Assembly: GCF_943913955.1 (NCBI RefSeq)
Contig: NZ_CALUAE010000026.1
Location: 1-64,000, forward strand
DNA: 64,000 nucleotides
Direction of reading: 5' to 3'
From: Mycolicibacterium bacteremicum
GTDB lineage: Bacteria > Actinomycetota > Actinomycetes > Mycobacteriales > Mycobacteriaceae
The notes under the pieces are model-generated. The model worked only from the letters and a program-made list of their open reading frames with translations, ran no database searches and was not told the origin of the DNA. A program made the translations under genes and the position numbers. Every line of letters starts with the position of its first letter. Position 1 is the first letter of the stretch. Below are positions 49,695 to 58,525 of the stretch, piece by piece.

Positions 49695-52493
49695 GTGGGA
49701 ACTCATCGGCGGTCAAAAGGTAGCCATAAGATCAAGACATCGTTGCTGGGCATGACCACGGCAACGGTCACCGCGGCGGCGGTCACCATGGCGGCGGCGG
49801 TACCGACCCCGCCTGCCCTGCTCGCGCAGGAACAGCAGCTCGTCGAACAGCGCAATGTCAGCCTGACCGCGGCCAGCACCCCGTATCAGCAGCTGCAGAA
49901 CGTGGTGAACACCGTGCTGCCGGCGCTGGTGAACACCTTCGGGGCCCAGCCCCGCGTCACCCTCGACACGCTGCTGGCCCAGGTTCCCGACAGCCTGCTC
50001 ACCGATCTGCTCAACGCCAACGGCGGCACCATCAACGTGGCCACCCTGCTGACCACCCTCGGGCTCAACGACCCCGGTTCGGATCTGAACGCGGCCGTCA
50101 CCGAGGCGATCAGCTCGGCGCTGACCGACTTCCTGGCGTCCGCGACGACGGGTGAGAATGCGGTGGCGTTGGAGGCGCAGCTGCGGACGGCGATCGCCGC
50201 GGCCGTCGACGCCCAGCTGCGCGCGGTGAGTGTGTCGGTGAAGCCGGTCAGCTTCCTGCCTGCCGTCACCATCCGACTGGTCGACGTCGTCGGCTCGGCC
50301 GGGGTCACCAACATCGCCAACGGCGTCGCCGGGTCCGTCGCCGGCAGCATCGTGAACAACCTGACCGACATCCTGCCGACCGCCGACGAGTTGACCGCCG
50401 AACTGACCCCACTGCTCCCGGACCTGTTGACCACGCTGTTCAACGCCGCCGACCTGGCCGACGCGCAGGGCAATTTCCAGCTCGGCAATCTGCTGGAGCT
50501 GGTGGGCCTGAACCTGAGCACTCTCGCCGACAGCGGCGCGCTGACCATGACGACCGCCGGTCCGCTGTTCACCATGGCGCGACTGCTCGCCGGGGTCGAC
50601 CTGGGGTGGGTGCCGGGCACCCAGTCCGCGATCGCCGACTCGGTCAACAGCACGGGGTATCTCGATCTCGGCACCTCGACGCTGAAGACCAATCTCGCCG
50701 CAGCCCTGGCCGATGCGTTGGCCGACGGCTCGCTGGCCACCGATCTGGGTACCGTTCTGACGCCGGCACTCAACAACGTCGTCGCGCAGATCGTCGCCAA
50801 CGCGACCGACACGGTGGAGGCGGATCTGACCAACAGCATCCGCAGTGCCCTGAGCGGCCTGAATTTCCGGGTGCTGGGCGTCAACGTCCCGGCCGGGAAC
50901 CTGCTCTTCGGTGCGTTGCAACCGCTCATCGCCGATCTCGCCGACGACCTGAGCGGCCAATTACAGGGCAATGTCTCGGATCTGGTGGACGGTCTGGTGG
51001 AAAGCGGTACCGGCAGCATCGGTGACGCCCTCAACGAGGCCGTCAACGGAGCGATCGACGCCATCCCGGATCAGGAGATCGCCTCGGTGCGAATCCCGAT
51101 CGTCATCGGCACCGGCATGGGCGCCTTCTCCGCGGGCGCGGCATACCGGGACGTGCTGGCGCAGCTGTCCGCACAGCCGGGTGGGGTCGACTACACCGGT
51201 GTCAATCCGTTGCTGGGCAGCCTGACCATCCTGCCGGCGATCCTGCTCAACAACGCCGGTCGCGCCAACGGCGGCATCATGGCTCGCTTCGCCGATTTCT
51301 TCGCGATGCTCGGAATCGACGCCATCACACCCGATGTTGCGATCACCAGCAGTGGCGGCACACCGATCGGTGACACCGGCCTGTCTCTGGGGGGCGCGAA
51401 CCTGGTGCCGGTCAAGGTCGACGCCACCGTCCAATACCAGCTGATGTCGGACTTCGCGGCGTGGGCGAATCCGTTGTCACTGCTGAACAATCTGGCCGCC
51501 GGCGCGTTGCCGACGTACATGCTGCGCGGGATCGACGCGGGTGCGGCGGCGGGCCAGTTGACCGATGCCCTCGAGGATCTGGTTGGTGATCTGGCAGACC
51601 AGAACTCGCCGAACACCAACATCTATCTGACTGTGCGGGCCAACACCCTGCCGATGCTGGAACCGCTCTATCTGGTCGGTGACGTACTGCGACTGGTCGG
51701 CCTGGCGCCGGTGGCCAATGTGGTCAACGGGCTGGCCAACGCCCTGTCCCCGGCATTGACCAGCCTGGTCAATCTCGGCTACTCCGATGCGTTCTTCAAC
51801 CCGGTCACCGGTGCCTACGAGCGCACGCTGGACGCCGCGGCGACCCCGGTGCGGTTCGGCACCATGCCGAATGTGGACTGGAACCAGGTGTTCCCGAATG
51901 TGCTGCGTCAGTTGGCCGGTGGAATCCAGAAGGCAGTGACGACCGACAACAACACCGCGCCGAACGCGTTGGCGGGCGTCGGCGATCTGCTCAACGGCAA
52001 CTTCGAGGAGGTGCTCGGCGGCCTGCTCGACGTGCCCGGCGCGGCGGCCGACAACCAGGTGGCCGCCGCCGAGTCGAGCGCCGACGATGCCACCATCGAG
52101 ACGGCCGACGCGCAGCCGGAGACCACTGCGCTGCAACGCAATCAGTCCGTACGTTCCGCCGGTGCACCGGTCGTCGCGGAGCAGCCCGTCGAGCAACCGG
52201 TGGTGCCCGCAGAGCAACCCGTCGTCCAGCCCGTCGAGCAGCCGGCCGCACCGGTGGCCGAGCAACCGATCCTCGAGGTGACCGAGGACGATGTGGTCAC
52301 CCCGTTGACCAAGGCGCAGAAGCGCGCCGCCGAGCGCAAGGCCGAGAAGGAGGCCGCGGCGGAGGCGAAGGCCGAAGCGGAGGCCGCTGCGGAGGCCAAC
52401 GACGCGCCGAGCACCGGCCCGAACACCGACAGCGGTTCGGGGGACAGCGGATCGAACAACGATTCCGGGGACAGCGGCCAGAACGCCGCCTGA
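49695..52493 (+). CDS. Large exported protein, paralogue of the 41424 gene
   Basis: 932 aa from GTG 49695 (MGTHRRSKG, parallel to MGGRHRAVQ in the paralogue), with a GAGGGGCGGGG site upstream; the frame is open 22 codons earlier. Signal helix SLLGMTTATVTAAAVTMAAAV. It shares with the paralogue VRIPIVIG (465-472), LLGSLTILPAILLNNAGRANGGI, DATVQYQLMSDFAAWANPLS and TLPMLEPLYLVGDV. The elbow is GTGMG (472-476), again lacking Ser. The N-terminal half has an extra ~200 residues. The tail has EQPV repeats, then Lys/Ala/Glu and Ser/Asp/Gly low complexity. Function unknown. Confidence 0.75.
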   Translation: MGTHRRSKGSHKIKTSLLGMTTATVTAAAVTMAAAVPTPPALLAQEQQLVEQRNVSLTAASTPYQQLQNVVNTVLPALVNTFGAQPRVTLDTLLAQVPDSLLTDLLNANGGTINVATLLTTLGLNDPGSDLNAAVTEAISSALTDFLASATTGENAVALEAQLRTAIAAAVDAQLRAVSVSVKPVSFLPAVTIRLVDVVGSAGVTNIANGVAGSVAGSIVNNLTDILPTADELTAELTPLLPDLLTTLFNAADLADAQGNFQLGNLLELVGLNLSTLADSGALTMTTAGPLFTMARLLAGVDLGWVPGTQSAIADSVNSTGYLDLGTSTLKTNLAAALADALADGSLATDLGTVLTPALNNVVAQIVANATDTVEADLTNSIRSALSGLNFRVLGVNVPAGNLLFGALQPLIADLADDLSGQLQGNVSDLVDGLVESGTGSIGDALNEAVNGAIDAIPDQEIASVRIPIVIGTGMGAFSAGAAYRDVLAQLSAQPGGVDYTGVNPLLGSLTILPAILLNNAGRANGGIMARFADFFAMLGIDAITPDVAITSSGGTPIGDTGLSLGGANLVPVKVDATVQYQLMSDFAAWANPLSLLNNLAAGALPTYMLRGIDAGAAAGQLTDALEDLVGDLADQNSPNTNIYLTVRANTLPMLEPLYLVGDVLRLVGLAPVANVVNGLANALSPALTSLVNLGYSDAFFNPVTGAYERTLDAAATPVRFGTMPNVDWNQVFPNVLRQLAGGIQKAVTTDNNTAPNALAGVGDLLNGNFEEVLGGLLDVPGAAADNQVAAAESSADDATIETADAQPETTALQRNQSVRSAGAPVVAEQPVEQPVVPAEQPVVQPVEQPAAPVAEQPILEVTEDDVVTPLTKAQKRAAERKAEKEAAAEAKAEAEAAAEANDAPSTGPNTDSGSGDSGSNNDSGDSGQNAA

Positions 52494-52503
52494 GGGACAT
52501 GGC

Positions 52504-52540
52504 AGAACCGCCCACTCCCGGCTCGGGGGTGGGCGGTTCT
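52504..52540. terminator. Hairpin terminator between convergent genes
   Basis: A 16-bp stem (52504-52519 with 52525-52540, one G-U pair; core AGAACCGCCCA/TGGGCGGTTCT) with a 5-base loop. It lies between the exported-protein stop and the alcohol dehydrogenase stop, serving both. A GT repeat follows instead of a T tract. Confidence 0.85.
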
Positions 52541-52550
52541 GTGTGTGTGC

Positions 52551-53675
52551 TTACCAGTCGGATTCGTCGAACCGGATGACACCGCGAATGTTGTTACCGT
52601 CCAGCATGTCCCGATAGCCGGTGTTGATGTCCTCCAGCTTGTAGGTCCGGGTGATCATATCGTCGATGTTGAGCAGCCCGGACTTGTACAACGCGGCCAG
52701 CCGCGGGGTCTCCACATGGGAGCTGCCGCCGCCGAAGATGTTGCCCTTCAACGTTTTCTGCAACATCGTGAACAAGAAAAGGTTCAGTTTGACGTCGGCG
52801 TCCATCATCGATCCCATGCCGGTCACCACGCAGGTGCCCGTCTTGGCGGTGAGGATCATCGCCTCCTCGATGTACTCACCCTTCATCTCGCCGACGGCGA
52901 TGATCACCTTGTCGGCCATCAGACCGTGCGTCGCGTCGATCACCGGTGCGATGGCCTCCGCCATCGACGGGTAGACGTGGGTGGCACCGAACTTGATCGC
53001 CTGATCGCGCTTCCATTCGTTGGGATCGATCGCGATGACCTGCTTGGCGCCGGAGATCACCGCGCCCTGCAGCGCGCTCATACCGATGCCGCCGACACCG
53101 ACGATGATGACGGTCTCCCCGGGCTGCACCTCCGCCACATTGGTGGCCGACCCGAATCCGGTCGGCACCGCGCACCCCATGATGGCGGCGGTCTCGAACG
53201 GGATGTCGTCGTCGATCTTGACGACGGAGTCCTTGTGCACGGTCATGTACGGGGCAAAGGTGCCGAGCAGGTTCATCGGCGACACCTCGTGGCTGCCGGC
53301 ATGGATGCGGCTGGTGCCGTCCGCGATGGCCTTGCCGCCCAGCAGCACCGCGCCGCGGTCACACAGCGACCGGTAACCCTTCAGGCAGGGCGGGCACTGA
53401 CCGCAGGCCGGGATGAACGCCAGGATCACATGGTCACCCTCGACCAGGCCGGTGACATTCTTGCCGACCTTGGTGATGACACCGGCGCCCTCGTGACCGC
53501 CGAGGGCGGGCAGTCCGATCGGGGTCGCCCCGGTGGTGATGTGGTAGTCGGAATGGCACATGCCGGCCGCGTGCATCCGGATCTGCACCTCGTCGGCGAC
53601 CGGGTCGCCCAGGTCGATCTCGTCGACCCGGAACGGCGAGTTGAGCTCCCAGAGCAGGGCACCTTTGGTCTTCAT
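52551..53675 (-). CDS. NDMA-dependent alcohol dehydrogenase
   Basis: 374 aa, zinc MDR. MCHSDYH and GGHEGAG hold catalytic zinc ligands, CGQCPPCLKGYRSLC the structural ones, and VGVGGIGMSALQGA the NAD fold. Length and MKTKGALLWELNSPF start match the actinobacterial nicotinoprotein (NDMA-dependent) alcohol dehydrogenases such as Rv0761c and Rv3086, which keep NAD(H) bound. Start ATG 53675 has TATTAT seven bases upstream (leaderless). The frame remains open ~200 codons upstream but has no homology there. Confidence 0.93.
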   Translation of the reverse strand: MKTKGALLWELNSPFRVDEIDLGDPVADEVQIRMHAAGMCHSDYHITTGATPIGLPALGGHEGAGVITKVGKNVTGLVEGDHVILAFIPACGQCPPCLKGYRSLCDRGAVLLGGKAIADGTSRIHAGSHEVSPMNLLGTFAPYMTVHKDSVVKIDDDIPFETAAIMGCAVPTGFGSATNVAEVQPGETVIIVGVGGIGMSALQGAVISGAKQVIAIDPNEWKRDQAIKFGATHVYPSMAEAIAPVIDATHGLMADKVIIAVGEMKGEYIEEAMILTAKTGTCVVTGMGSMMDADVKLNLFLFTMLQKTLKGNIFGGGSSHVETPRLAALYKSGLLNIDDMITRTYKLEDINTGYRDMLDGNNIRGVIRFDESDW

Positions 53676-53804
53676 GACAGCGATAATAGAACACGTTGCA
53701 AAAAGTGACCGTACTGCGCTGTGACGTGCTGGTTCACATGCTTCACAGCATCGTCCGCGGTGCTCCGGCGATGAGTTGCGGCAGATGCGGCGGTCAGTAC
53801 CGGC

Positions 53805-54305
53805 ATGACTCAGATCAGCGCACGCATCGTTCCCAACCTGTGGTTCGACACCGAGGCCGAGGAGGCGGCCGAGTACTACATCGCCGCCTTCGGCGGTAAC
53901 GGCCGGATCGTGCGGACCCAGGCCGCCAGTCCGGACGCGCCGGGCCCGAACGACGTCCCCGTGGTCGTCGAATTCGAACTGGACGGACAGACCTTCGTCG
54001 GCATCAACGGCGGCCCGCACTTCACCTTCTCCGAGGCGGTCTCGCTCGAGGTGCGCGTCACCGGTCAAGACGAGCTGGACCGGCTGTGGGCCGCGCTTGT
54101 CGACGGCGGCCAGGAACAGCCCTGCGGCTGGCTGAAGGACAGGTACGGACTGTCCTGGCAGCTCACCCCGACCGAGTACTACGACATGCTCGCCGACGGT
54201 GACGATGCGGCCAACAAGCGACTGAACGACGCCGTCTTGGCGACGGTCGGCAAGTTCGACATCGCGGGGCTGCAGGCCGCCCACCGGTCAGAGGGTCGCG
54301 GGTAA
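53805..54305 (+). CDS. VOC-superfamily (PhnB-like) protein
   Basis: 166 aa. PNLWFDTEAEEAAEYYIAAFGG at the start and LTPTEYYDML near the end are typical of PhnB/3-demethylubiquinone-methyltransferase-like VOC proteins; GINGGPHFTFSEAVS lies between. Function not defined for the family. It ends convergently, overlapping the sigG end by 18 bases. Confidence 0.88.
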   Translation: MTQISARIVPNLWFDTEAEEAAEYYIAAFGGNGRIVRTQAASPDAPGPNDVPVVVEFELDGQTFVGINGGPHFTFSEAVSLEVRVTGQDELDRLWAALVDGGQEQPCGWLKDRYGLSWQLTPTEYYDMLADGDDAANKRLNDAVLATVGKFDIAGLQAAHRSEGRG

Positions 54306-55280
54306 CCCGAACTTCTCGAACAGCGAGGTGTCCAGGAACGCGACCACGTGCGTGATCCCGGCGGCAGTCACGTCCATGACGTGAAGCTGAAAGGCTTCGT
54401 GCACACCGGTGACGGGATTGCGCAGGTACATGCCGGCCGCGGTCTGTCCGTTCGCGGTCGTGGGCACCAGCCGCATGTCCCCGGCCCGCTCGGCGGGGCA
54501 CTTGTCCCGGGAGAGCGCGCCGATCGCGGCAGGCCCGACGTACCAGCTGTCGAACGGCGGCATCTCCCAGATGGCGTCGTCGGTGAACAACTTCTCCAGC
54601 TTGTCGATGTCGTAGGCCTCGAACGCCGAGATATAGCGGGTCAACAGTTCCCGGGCCTCCGGGGACTCCGGCGGCTGCAGCTGCTGATCCTCGCTGGGGC
54701 CGACCGCGTCGAGTTGAGCACGCGCGCGCTGCAACAGGCTGTTGACCGCGGCGGTCGACGAGCCCACGGCGTCGGCGACCTCGGCCGCGCGCCACTGCAG
54801 CACATCGCGCAACACCAGCACCGCACGTTGCCGTGGCGAGAGGTGCTGTAGGGCCGCGACGAAAGCCAACCGCACCGACTCGCGGGTGCCCACCACCGTC
54901 TGCGGGTCGGCCGGATCGTCGGCATCCGGCAGCGGCTCCAGCCACGGCACCTCGTGGCGCTCGTAGATATCGGCGTGCGGATCGGAACTCTGGGTGCCTA
55001 GCCCCGACGGCAGCGGCCGGCGTTGCTTACCGTCGAGTGCGGTCAGGCAGGTGTTCGTCGCGATCCGGTACAGCCAGGTGCGCACCGAGGATTTGCCCTC
55101 GAACCGGTCGTAGGACTTCCAGGCGCGCAGGAACGTTTCCTGCACCAGATCCTCGGCGTCGTGCGCCGAGCCGGTCATCCGGTAGCAGTGGGCCAGCAGC
55201 TCCCGCCGATACCGCTGCGCATCGGCGAGGAATGCATCCTTGGAACCGAATCTGTCGTCTACCGCTGTGAGGACGGTCAC
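54288..55280 (-). CDS. sigG: ECF sigma factor SigG with C-terminal SnoaL-like domain
   Basis: 330 aa from GTG 55280; a TTG at 55310 would add ten residues. Region 2 includes LAHCYRMTGSAHDAEDLVQETFLRAWKSY (split: LLAHCYRMTGS and DAEDLVQETFLRAW), region 4 includes LSPRQRAVLVLRDVLQW and VGSSTAAVNSLLQRARAQL. The last ~130 residues are a SnoaL/NTF2-like domain (AFEAYDIDKLEKLFTDDAIWEMPPF), which in this class of ECF sigma factors regulates activity in place of an anti-sigma. Sequence and position next to the lipase match Rv0182c (sigG). Confidence 0.92.
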   Translation of the reverse strand: MTVLTAVDDRFGSKDAFLADAQRYRRELLAHCYRMTGSAHDAEDLVQETFLRAWKSYDRFEGKSSVRTWLYRIATNTCLTALDGKQRRPLPSGLGTQSSDPHADIYERHEVPWLEPLPDADDPADPQTVVGTRESVRLAFVAALQHLSPRQRAVLVLRDVLQWRAAEVADAVGSSTAAVNSLLQRARAQLDAVGPSEDQQLQPPESPEARELLTRYISAFEAYDIDKLEKLFTDDAIWEMPPFDSWYVGPAAIGALSRDKCPAERAGDMRLVPTTANGQTAAGMYLRNPVTGVHEAFQLHVMDVTAAGITHVVAFLDTSLFEKFGLPATL

Positions 55281-55346
55281 GCCGACGAGCTTACCGAGCC
55301 GCCCCGACAAGCGGGACCCGACAACGGCTGCCGATAGGCTTCCGGT

Positions 55347-56186
55347 GTGGCCACCACGCGCAGTGAACGCACCTTCGACGGTGTCTCAGGAGTGCCCATC
55401 GTCTACGACGTGTGGACGCCCGACACCGACCCCACCGGGGTCGTACTGATCTGTCACGGCTACGCCGAGCATGCCCGCCGCTACGACCACGTCGCGCAGC
55501 GTTTCGGCGAGGCCGGGCTGCTCACCTACGCGCTGGACCTGCGCGGGCACGGGCGATCCGGCGGCAGGCGCGTCTACCTGAAGAACATCGGCGAGTACAC
55601 CGCCGACTTCCACCACCTCGTCGGCCTGGCGACCGCGGCGCACCCGGAACTCAAGCGGGTCGTGTTGGGCCACAGCATGGGTGGCGGCGTGGTCTTCACC
55701 TACGGCGTCGAGCACCCCGACGATTACGCCGCCATGGTGTTGTCCGGCCCCGCCGTCTACGCCCAGGACGCGGTGTCGCCGGTGATGATCGGGGTCGCCA
55801 AGGTGCTCGGAAGCCTGCTGCCCGGCCTGCCGGTGGAGAATCTGCCCGCCGACGCGGTCTCGCGCGACCCCGATGTGGTGGCGGCCTACGAGGCCGATCC
55901 GCTGGTGCACCACGGCAAGCTGCCGGCCGGTGTGGCCAAGGCGCTCATCGGGGTCGGTGAGACCATGCCGCAGCGGGCCGCCGCGCTGACCGCGCCGCTG
56001 CTGGTGGTGCACGGCGGCCAGGACAAGCTGATCCCGGTGGCCGGTTCGCAGCGCCTGGTCGACTGCGTGGGATCCGCCGATGTCAACCTCAAGGTGTACC
56101 CCGAGCTCTACCACGAGGTGTTCAACGAACCCGAACGCGCGGTGGTCCTCGACGATGTCACGACGTGGATCGCGACCCGACTGTGA
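55347..56186 (+). CDS. Monoacylglycerol lipase (Rv0183-like)
   Basis: 279 aa, alpha/beta hydrolase. Catalytic triad S110 (GHSMGGG), D226 (GGQDKLIP) and H256 (LYHEVF), the same residue numbers as in M. tuberculosis Rv0183, which hydrolyses monoacylglycerols. LICHGYAEHARRYDHVAQ forms the oxyanion region. GTG 55347 has TAGGCT (55335-55340) six bases upstream: leaderless. Its stop overlaps the next gene (GTGA). Confidence 0.95.
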   Translation: MATTRSERTFDGVSGVPIVYDVWTPDTDPTGVVLICHGYAEHARRYDHVAQRFGEAGLLTYALDLRGHGRSGGRRVYLKNIGEYTADFHHLVGLATAAHPELKRVVLGHSMGGGVVFTYGVEHPDDYAAMVLSGPAVYAQDAVSPVMIGVAKVLGSLLPGLPVENLPADAVSRDPDVVAAYEADPLVHHGKLPAGVAKALIGVGETMPQRAAALTAPLLVVHGGQDKLIPVAGSQRLVDCVGSADVNLKVYPELYHEVFNEPERAVVLDDVTTWIATRL

Positions 56187-57235
56187 AAAGCGTTGTCCGG
56201 ATCCTCGTTTCGCTGCTCGCGGTGACGCTGTTGGTGGCCGGGTGCTCCTCCGGTGAATCCGGCGGGCAGGGCGGCCAGCAGGGCTGGGTCGAGGACGAGG
56301 TCTCGTTCACCGATTCGGCGGGGCTGACCATCCACGGCACCTACCGCCACCATGGTGACGACACCGGGCCCGCCGCCCTGCTGATCTCCGAGAGCGGTGC
56401 CACCGACCGCAATGGTGACAACGCGGTGGCCGGACCGGTCGGCAACATGCGTCAACTCGCCGAGTACCTGTCCGGCAAGGGAATTGCGTCGTTGCGCTAT
56501 GACAAGGTGGGTACCGGTAAGACCGGCCTGGGTCCCTACGCCACCAACCCTGCCGACGTCGGCAGCGCCGCCTACACGGCCGGGGCGCGGGCCGCGGTGC
56601 GCTATCTGGCGGGCCGGCCCGGTACCGACGCCGAGCGGATCTCGGTGTACGCGCTCGGCGAGGGCACCGTGCACGCCATGACCCTGGCCGACGATATCGA
56701 GCCCGATGCGCCGAAGATCCACGCGCTCGGACTCTTCCAGCCGCTGCCAGGCCGGTACCTGGACATCGTGAGCGCCCGGGTGCGCACCGATGTCGCCGCC
56801 GCCCGGACCGCCGGGGCCAAGACACCCGAACAGGCACAGCAGACCCTCGATGCCTGGAACGCCGCCGTCGACGAGGCCCGGACCCGCGGCACCGCCCCGG
56901 CGCAGTTGCCCGACGGGTTGGGCGCAATCCTCAACCCGGGCAACGTGAAAGCCGTCGTCGAGGCCGACGCCATCGATCCGCTGGCGCTGGCCGCGAAGGT
57001 ACCCACCGCCACGCGGGTGCTGCTCACCTGCGCGGACTCCGATGGCCAGGCCCCGTGCGCATCGGTGCGCCCATTGGTCGACGCACTGCGCCGCACCGCG
57101 CTGACGGTCGTCGAACTCGACGGCGTCAACCACGTGCTGCGCGACGACCCCACCGACAACGTCGCCAACTACGCCAAGCAGGATCCGCTCTCGCCGCAAC
57201 TGATCGCCGCCCTGGACACCTTCGTCAGCCGATGA
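56183..57235 (+). CDS. Alpha/beta-hydrolase-like lipoprotein lacking the nucleophile Ser
   Basis: 350 aa from GTG 56183, overlapping the lipase stop. Lipobox LLVAGC gives a lipidated Cys21. The fold is suggested by LISESGATDRNGDN, ASLRYDKVGTGKT, a late acidic residue (TCADSDGQ) and GVNHVLRDD with the catalytic-type His. At the expected GHSEGG elbow it reads ALGEGT (157-162), with Gly159 in place of Ser. It may be a non-catalytic binding protein partnering the lipase. Confidence 0.8.
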   Translation: MKSVVRILVSLLAVTLLVAGCSSGESGGQGGQQGWVEDEVSFTDSAGLTIHGTYRHHGDDTGPAALLISESGATDRNGDNAVAGPVGNMRQLAEYLSGKGIASLRYDKVGTGKTGLGPYATNPADVGSAAYTAGARAAVRYLAGRPGTDAERISVYALGEGTVHAMTLADDIEPDAPKIHALGLFQPLPGRYLDIVSARVRTDVAAARTAGAKTPEQAQQTLDAWNAAVDEARTRGTAPAQLPDGLGAILNPGNVKAVVEADAIDPLALAAKVPTATRVLLTCADSDGQAPCASVRPLVDALRRTALTVVELDGVNHVLRDDPTDNVANYAKQDPLSPQLIAALDTFVSR

Positions 57236-57302
57236 CCGAGCACCTGTGCACAACTACGTCGCGCGGCGCGAATCTGTCGGGCCGGGTTCCTAGCGTGAGC
57301 GC

Positions 57303-58052
57303 ATGAGCAACGACAAGATGCTGACCCGCATCGCGGCCCTGCTGCGGCAGGCCGAGGGCACCGACAACGAGCACGAGGCCGAGGCGTTCCTGTCCGCGGC
57401 GCAACGGCTGGCCACCGCCACATCCATCGACCTGGCGGTGGCCCGCGCGCACTCGGCGCAACGCACCGCCGCCCAGGCACCGGCACAACGCACCATCAGC
57501 ATCGGCGATCCCGGCACCCGCGGGCTGCGCACCTACGTGCAGCTGTTCGTGGTGATCGCGCTGGCCAACGACGTGAAATGCGATGTGGCATCGAATTCCA
57601 CGTTCGTCTACGCCTACGGCTTCCCCGAGGACATCGACGCCAGCCACGCCCTGTACTCCAGTCTGGTCATGCAGATGGTGCGCGCGTCCAAGGAGTATCT
57701 GGCCACCGGTGCCCACAAGCCGACGCCGACCATCACCGCCCGGATCAACTTCCAGCTGGCCTTCGGCGCGCGGGTCGGCCAGCGGTTGTCCGAGGCACGG
57801 GAGGAGGCCCGGCGCTCGGCGACCGAGGGCTCCGACCGTGCGCCCGGCACCGCGGTGGCACTGCGAAACAAGGACCTCGAGCTGACGTCGTTCTACAAGC
57901 GGGCCTCGGCGGCGCGGGGCACCTGGCGGGCCAGCAGCGCGACGGCCGGGTACTCGTCGGAGGCCCGCCGGGCCGGGGACCGCGCCGGGCGACGGGCTCG
58001 GCTGGGGCCCGCCCAGGAGTTGTCCGGAGCGCGGGCCAGACTGGAGCGTTGA
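57303..58052 (+). CDS. DUF2786 protein (Rv0184-like)
   Basis: 249 aa. The N-terminal 45 residues (MLTRIAALLRQAEGTDNEHEAEAFLSAAQRLA) are the DUF2786 motif; a following ~150-residue region has FVVIALANDVKCDV and ARINFQLAFGARVGQRLSEA; the C-terminus is Arg/Ala/Gly-rich. Function unknown. TAGCGT (57291-57296) lies six bases before the ATG: leaderless. First of three overlapping genes. Confidence 0.87.
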   Translation: MSNDKMLTRIAALLRQAEGTDNEHEAEAFLSAAQRLATATSIDLAVARAHSAQRTAAQAPAQRTISIGDPGTRGLRTYVQLFVVIALANDVKCDVASNSTFVYAYGFPEDIDASHALYSSLVMQMVRASKEYLATGAHKPTPTITARINFQLAFGARVGQRLSEAREEARRSATEGSDRAPGTAVALRNKDLELTSFYKRASAARGTWRASSATAGYSSEARRAGDRAGRRARLGPAQELSGARARLER

Positions 58053-58525
58053 TGCGCGATTCTCAGCGGTCGAAGGTCTATGCCGCCGAGGAGTTCGTGC
58101 GCACGCTGTTCGACCGGGCTGACGGCCGGGGTTCCCTCGACTTCTTCGGCACCGCGCTGACCCTGCCCCCGGAGGCGCGGTTCGGTTCGGTGGATGCGGT
58201 GCGACGCTACGTCGAGGATGTCCTCGCCCTGCCCGTGGTGCGGCAGCGCTGGCCGGACGCCGGGGCGTGTGCGGTGCGGGCGCGGCGCGGGGTCACGGCG
58301 GCGCACTATGAGCCCGGTGTCATCGCGGTGCCGGACCGGCAGAGCACCTGGGCGCTTCGCGAACTGGTCGTCCTGCACGAACTGGCCCATCACCTCGCCG
58401 GTGCCGGGGAGCCGCACGGACGGACCTATGTCGCGACCATGACCGAGCTGGCAGGCTGTGTGATGGGACCGGAGGTTCAGCACGTGCTGCGGGTGATCTA
58501 CGCGAAAGAGGGGGTGGCCGGATGA
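58052..58525 (+). CDS. Zincin-like metalloprotease-fold protein (Rv0185-like)
   Basis: 157 aa. VVLHELAHHLAG at about residues 107-118 contains HExxH (HELAH), with downstream EPHGRTYVATMTEL providing a further His. This is a small zincin, probably a zinc-dependent peptidase, with no signal peptide. It overlaps the DUF2786 stop by one base and the methyltransferase start by four, so the three act as one operon. Confidence 0.87.
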   Translation: MRDSQRSKVYAAEEFVRTLFDRADGRGSLDFFGTALTLPPEARFGSVDAVRRYVEDVLALPVVRQRWPDAGACAVRARRGVTAAHYEPGVIAVPDRQSTWALRELVVLHELAHHLAGAGEPHGRTYVATMTELAGCVMGPEVQHVLRVIYAKEGVAG

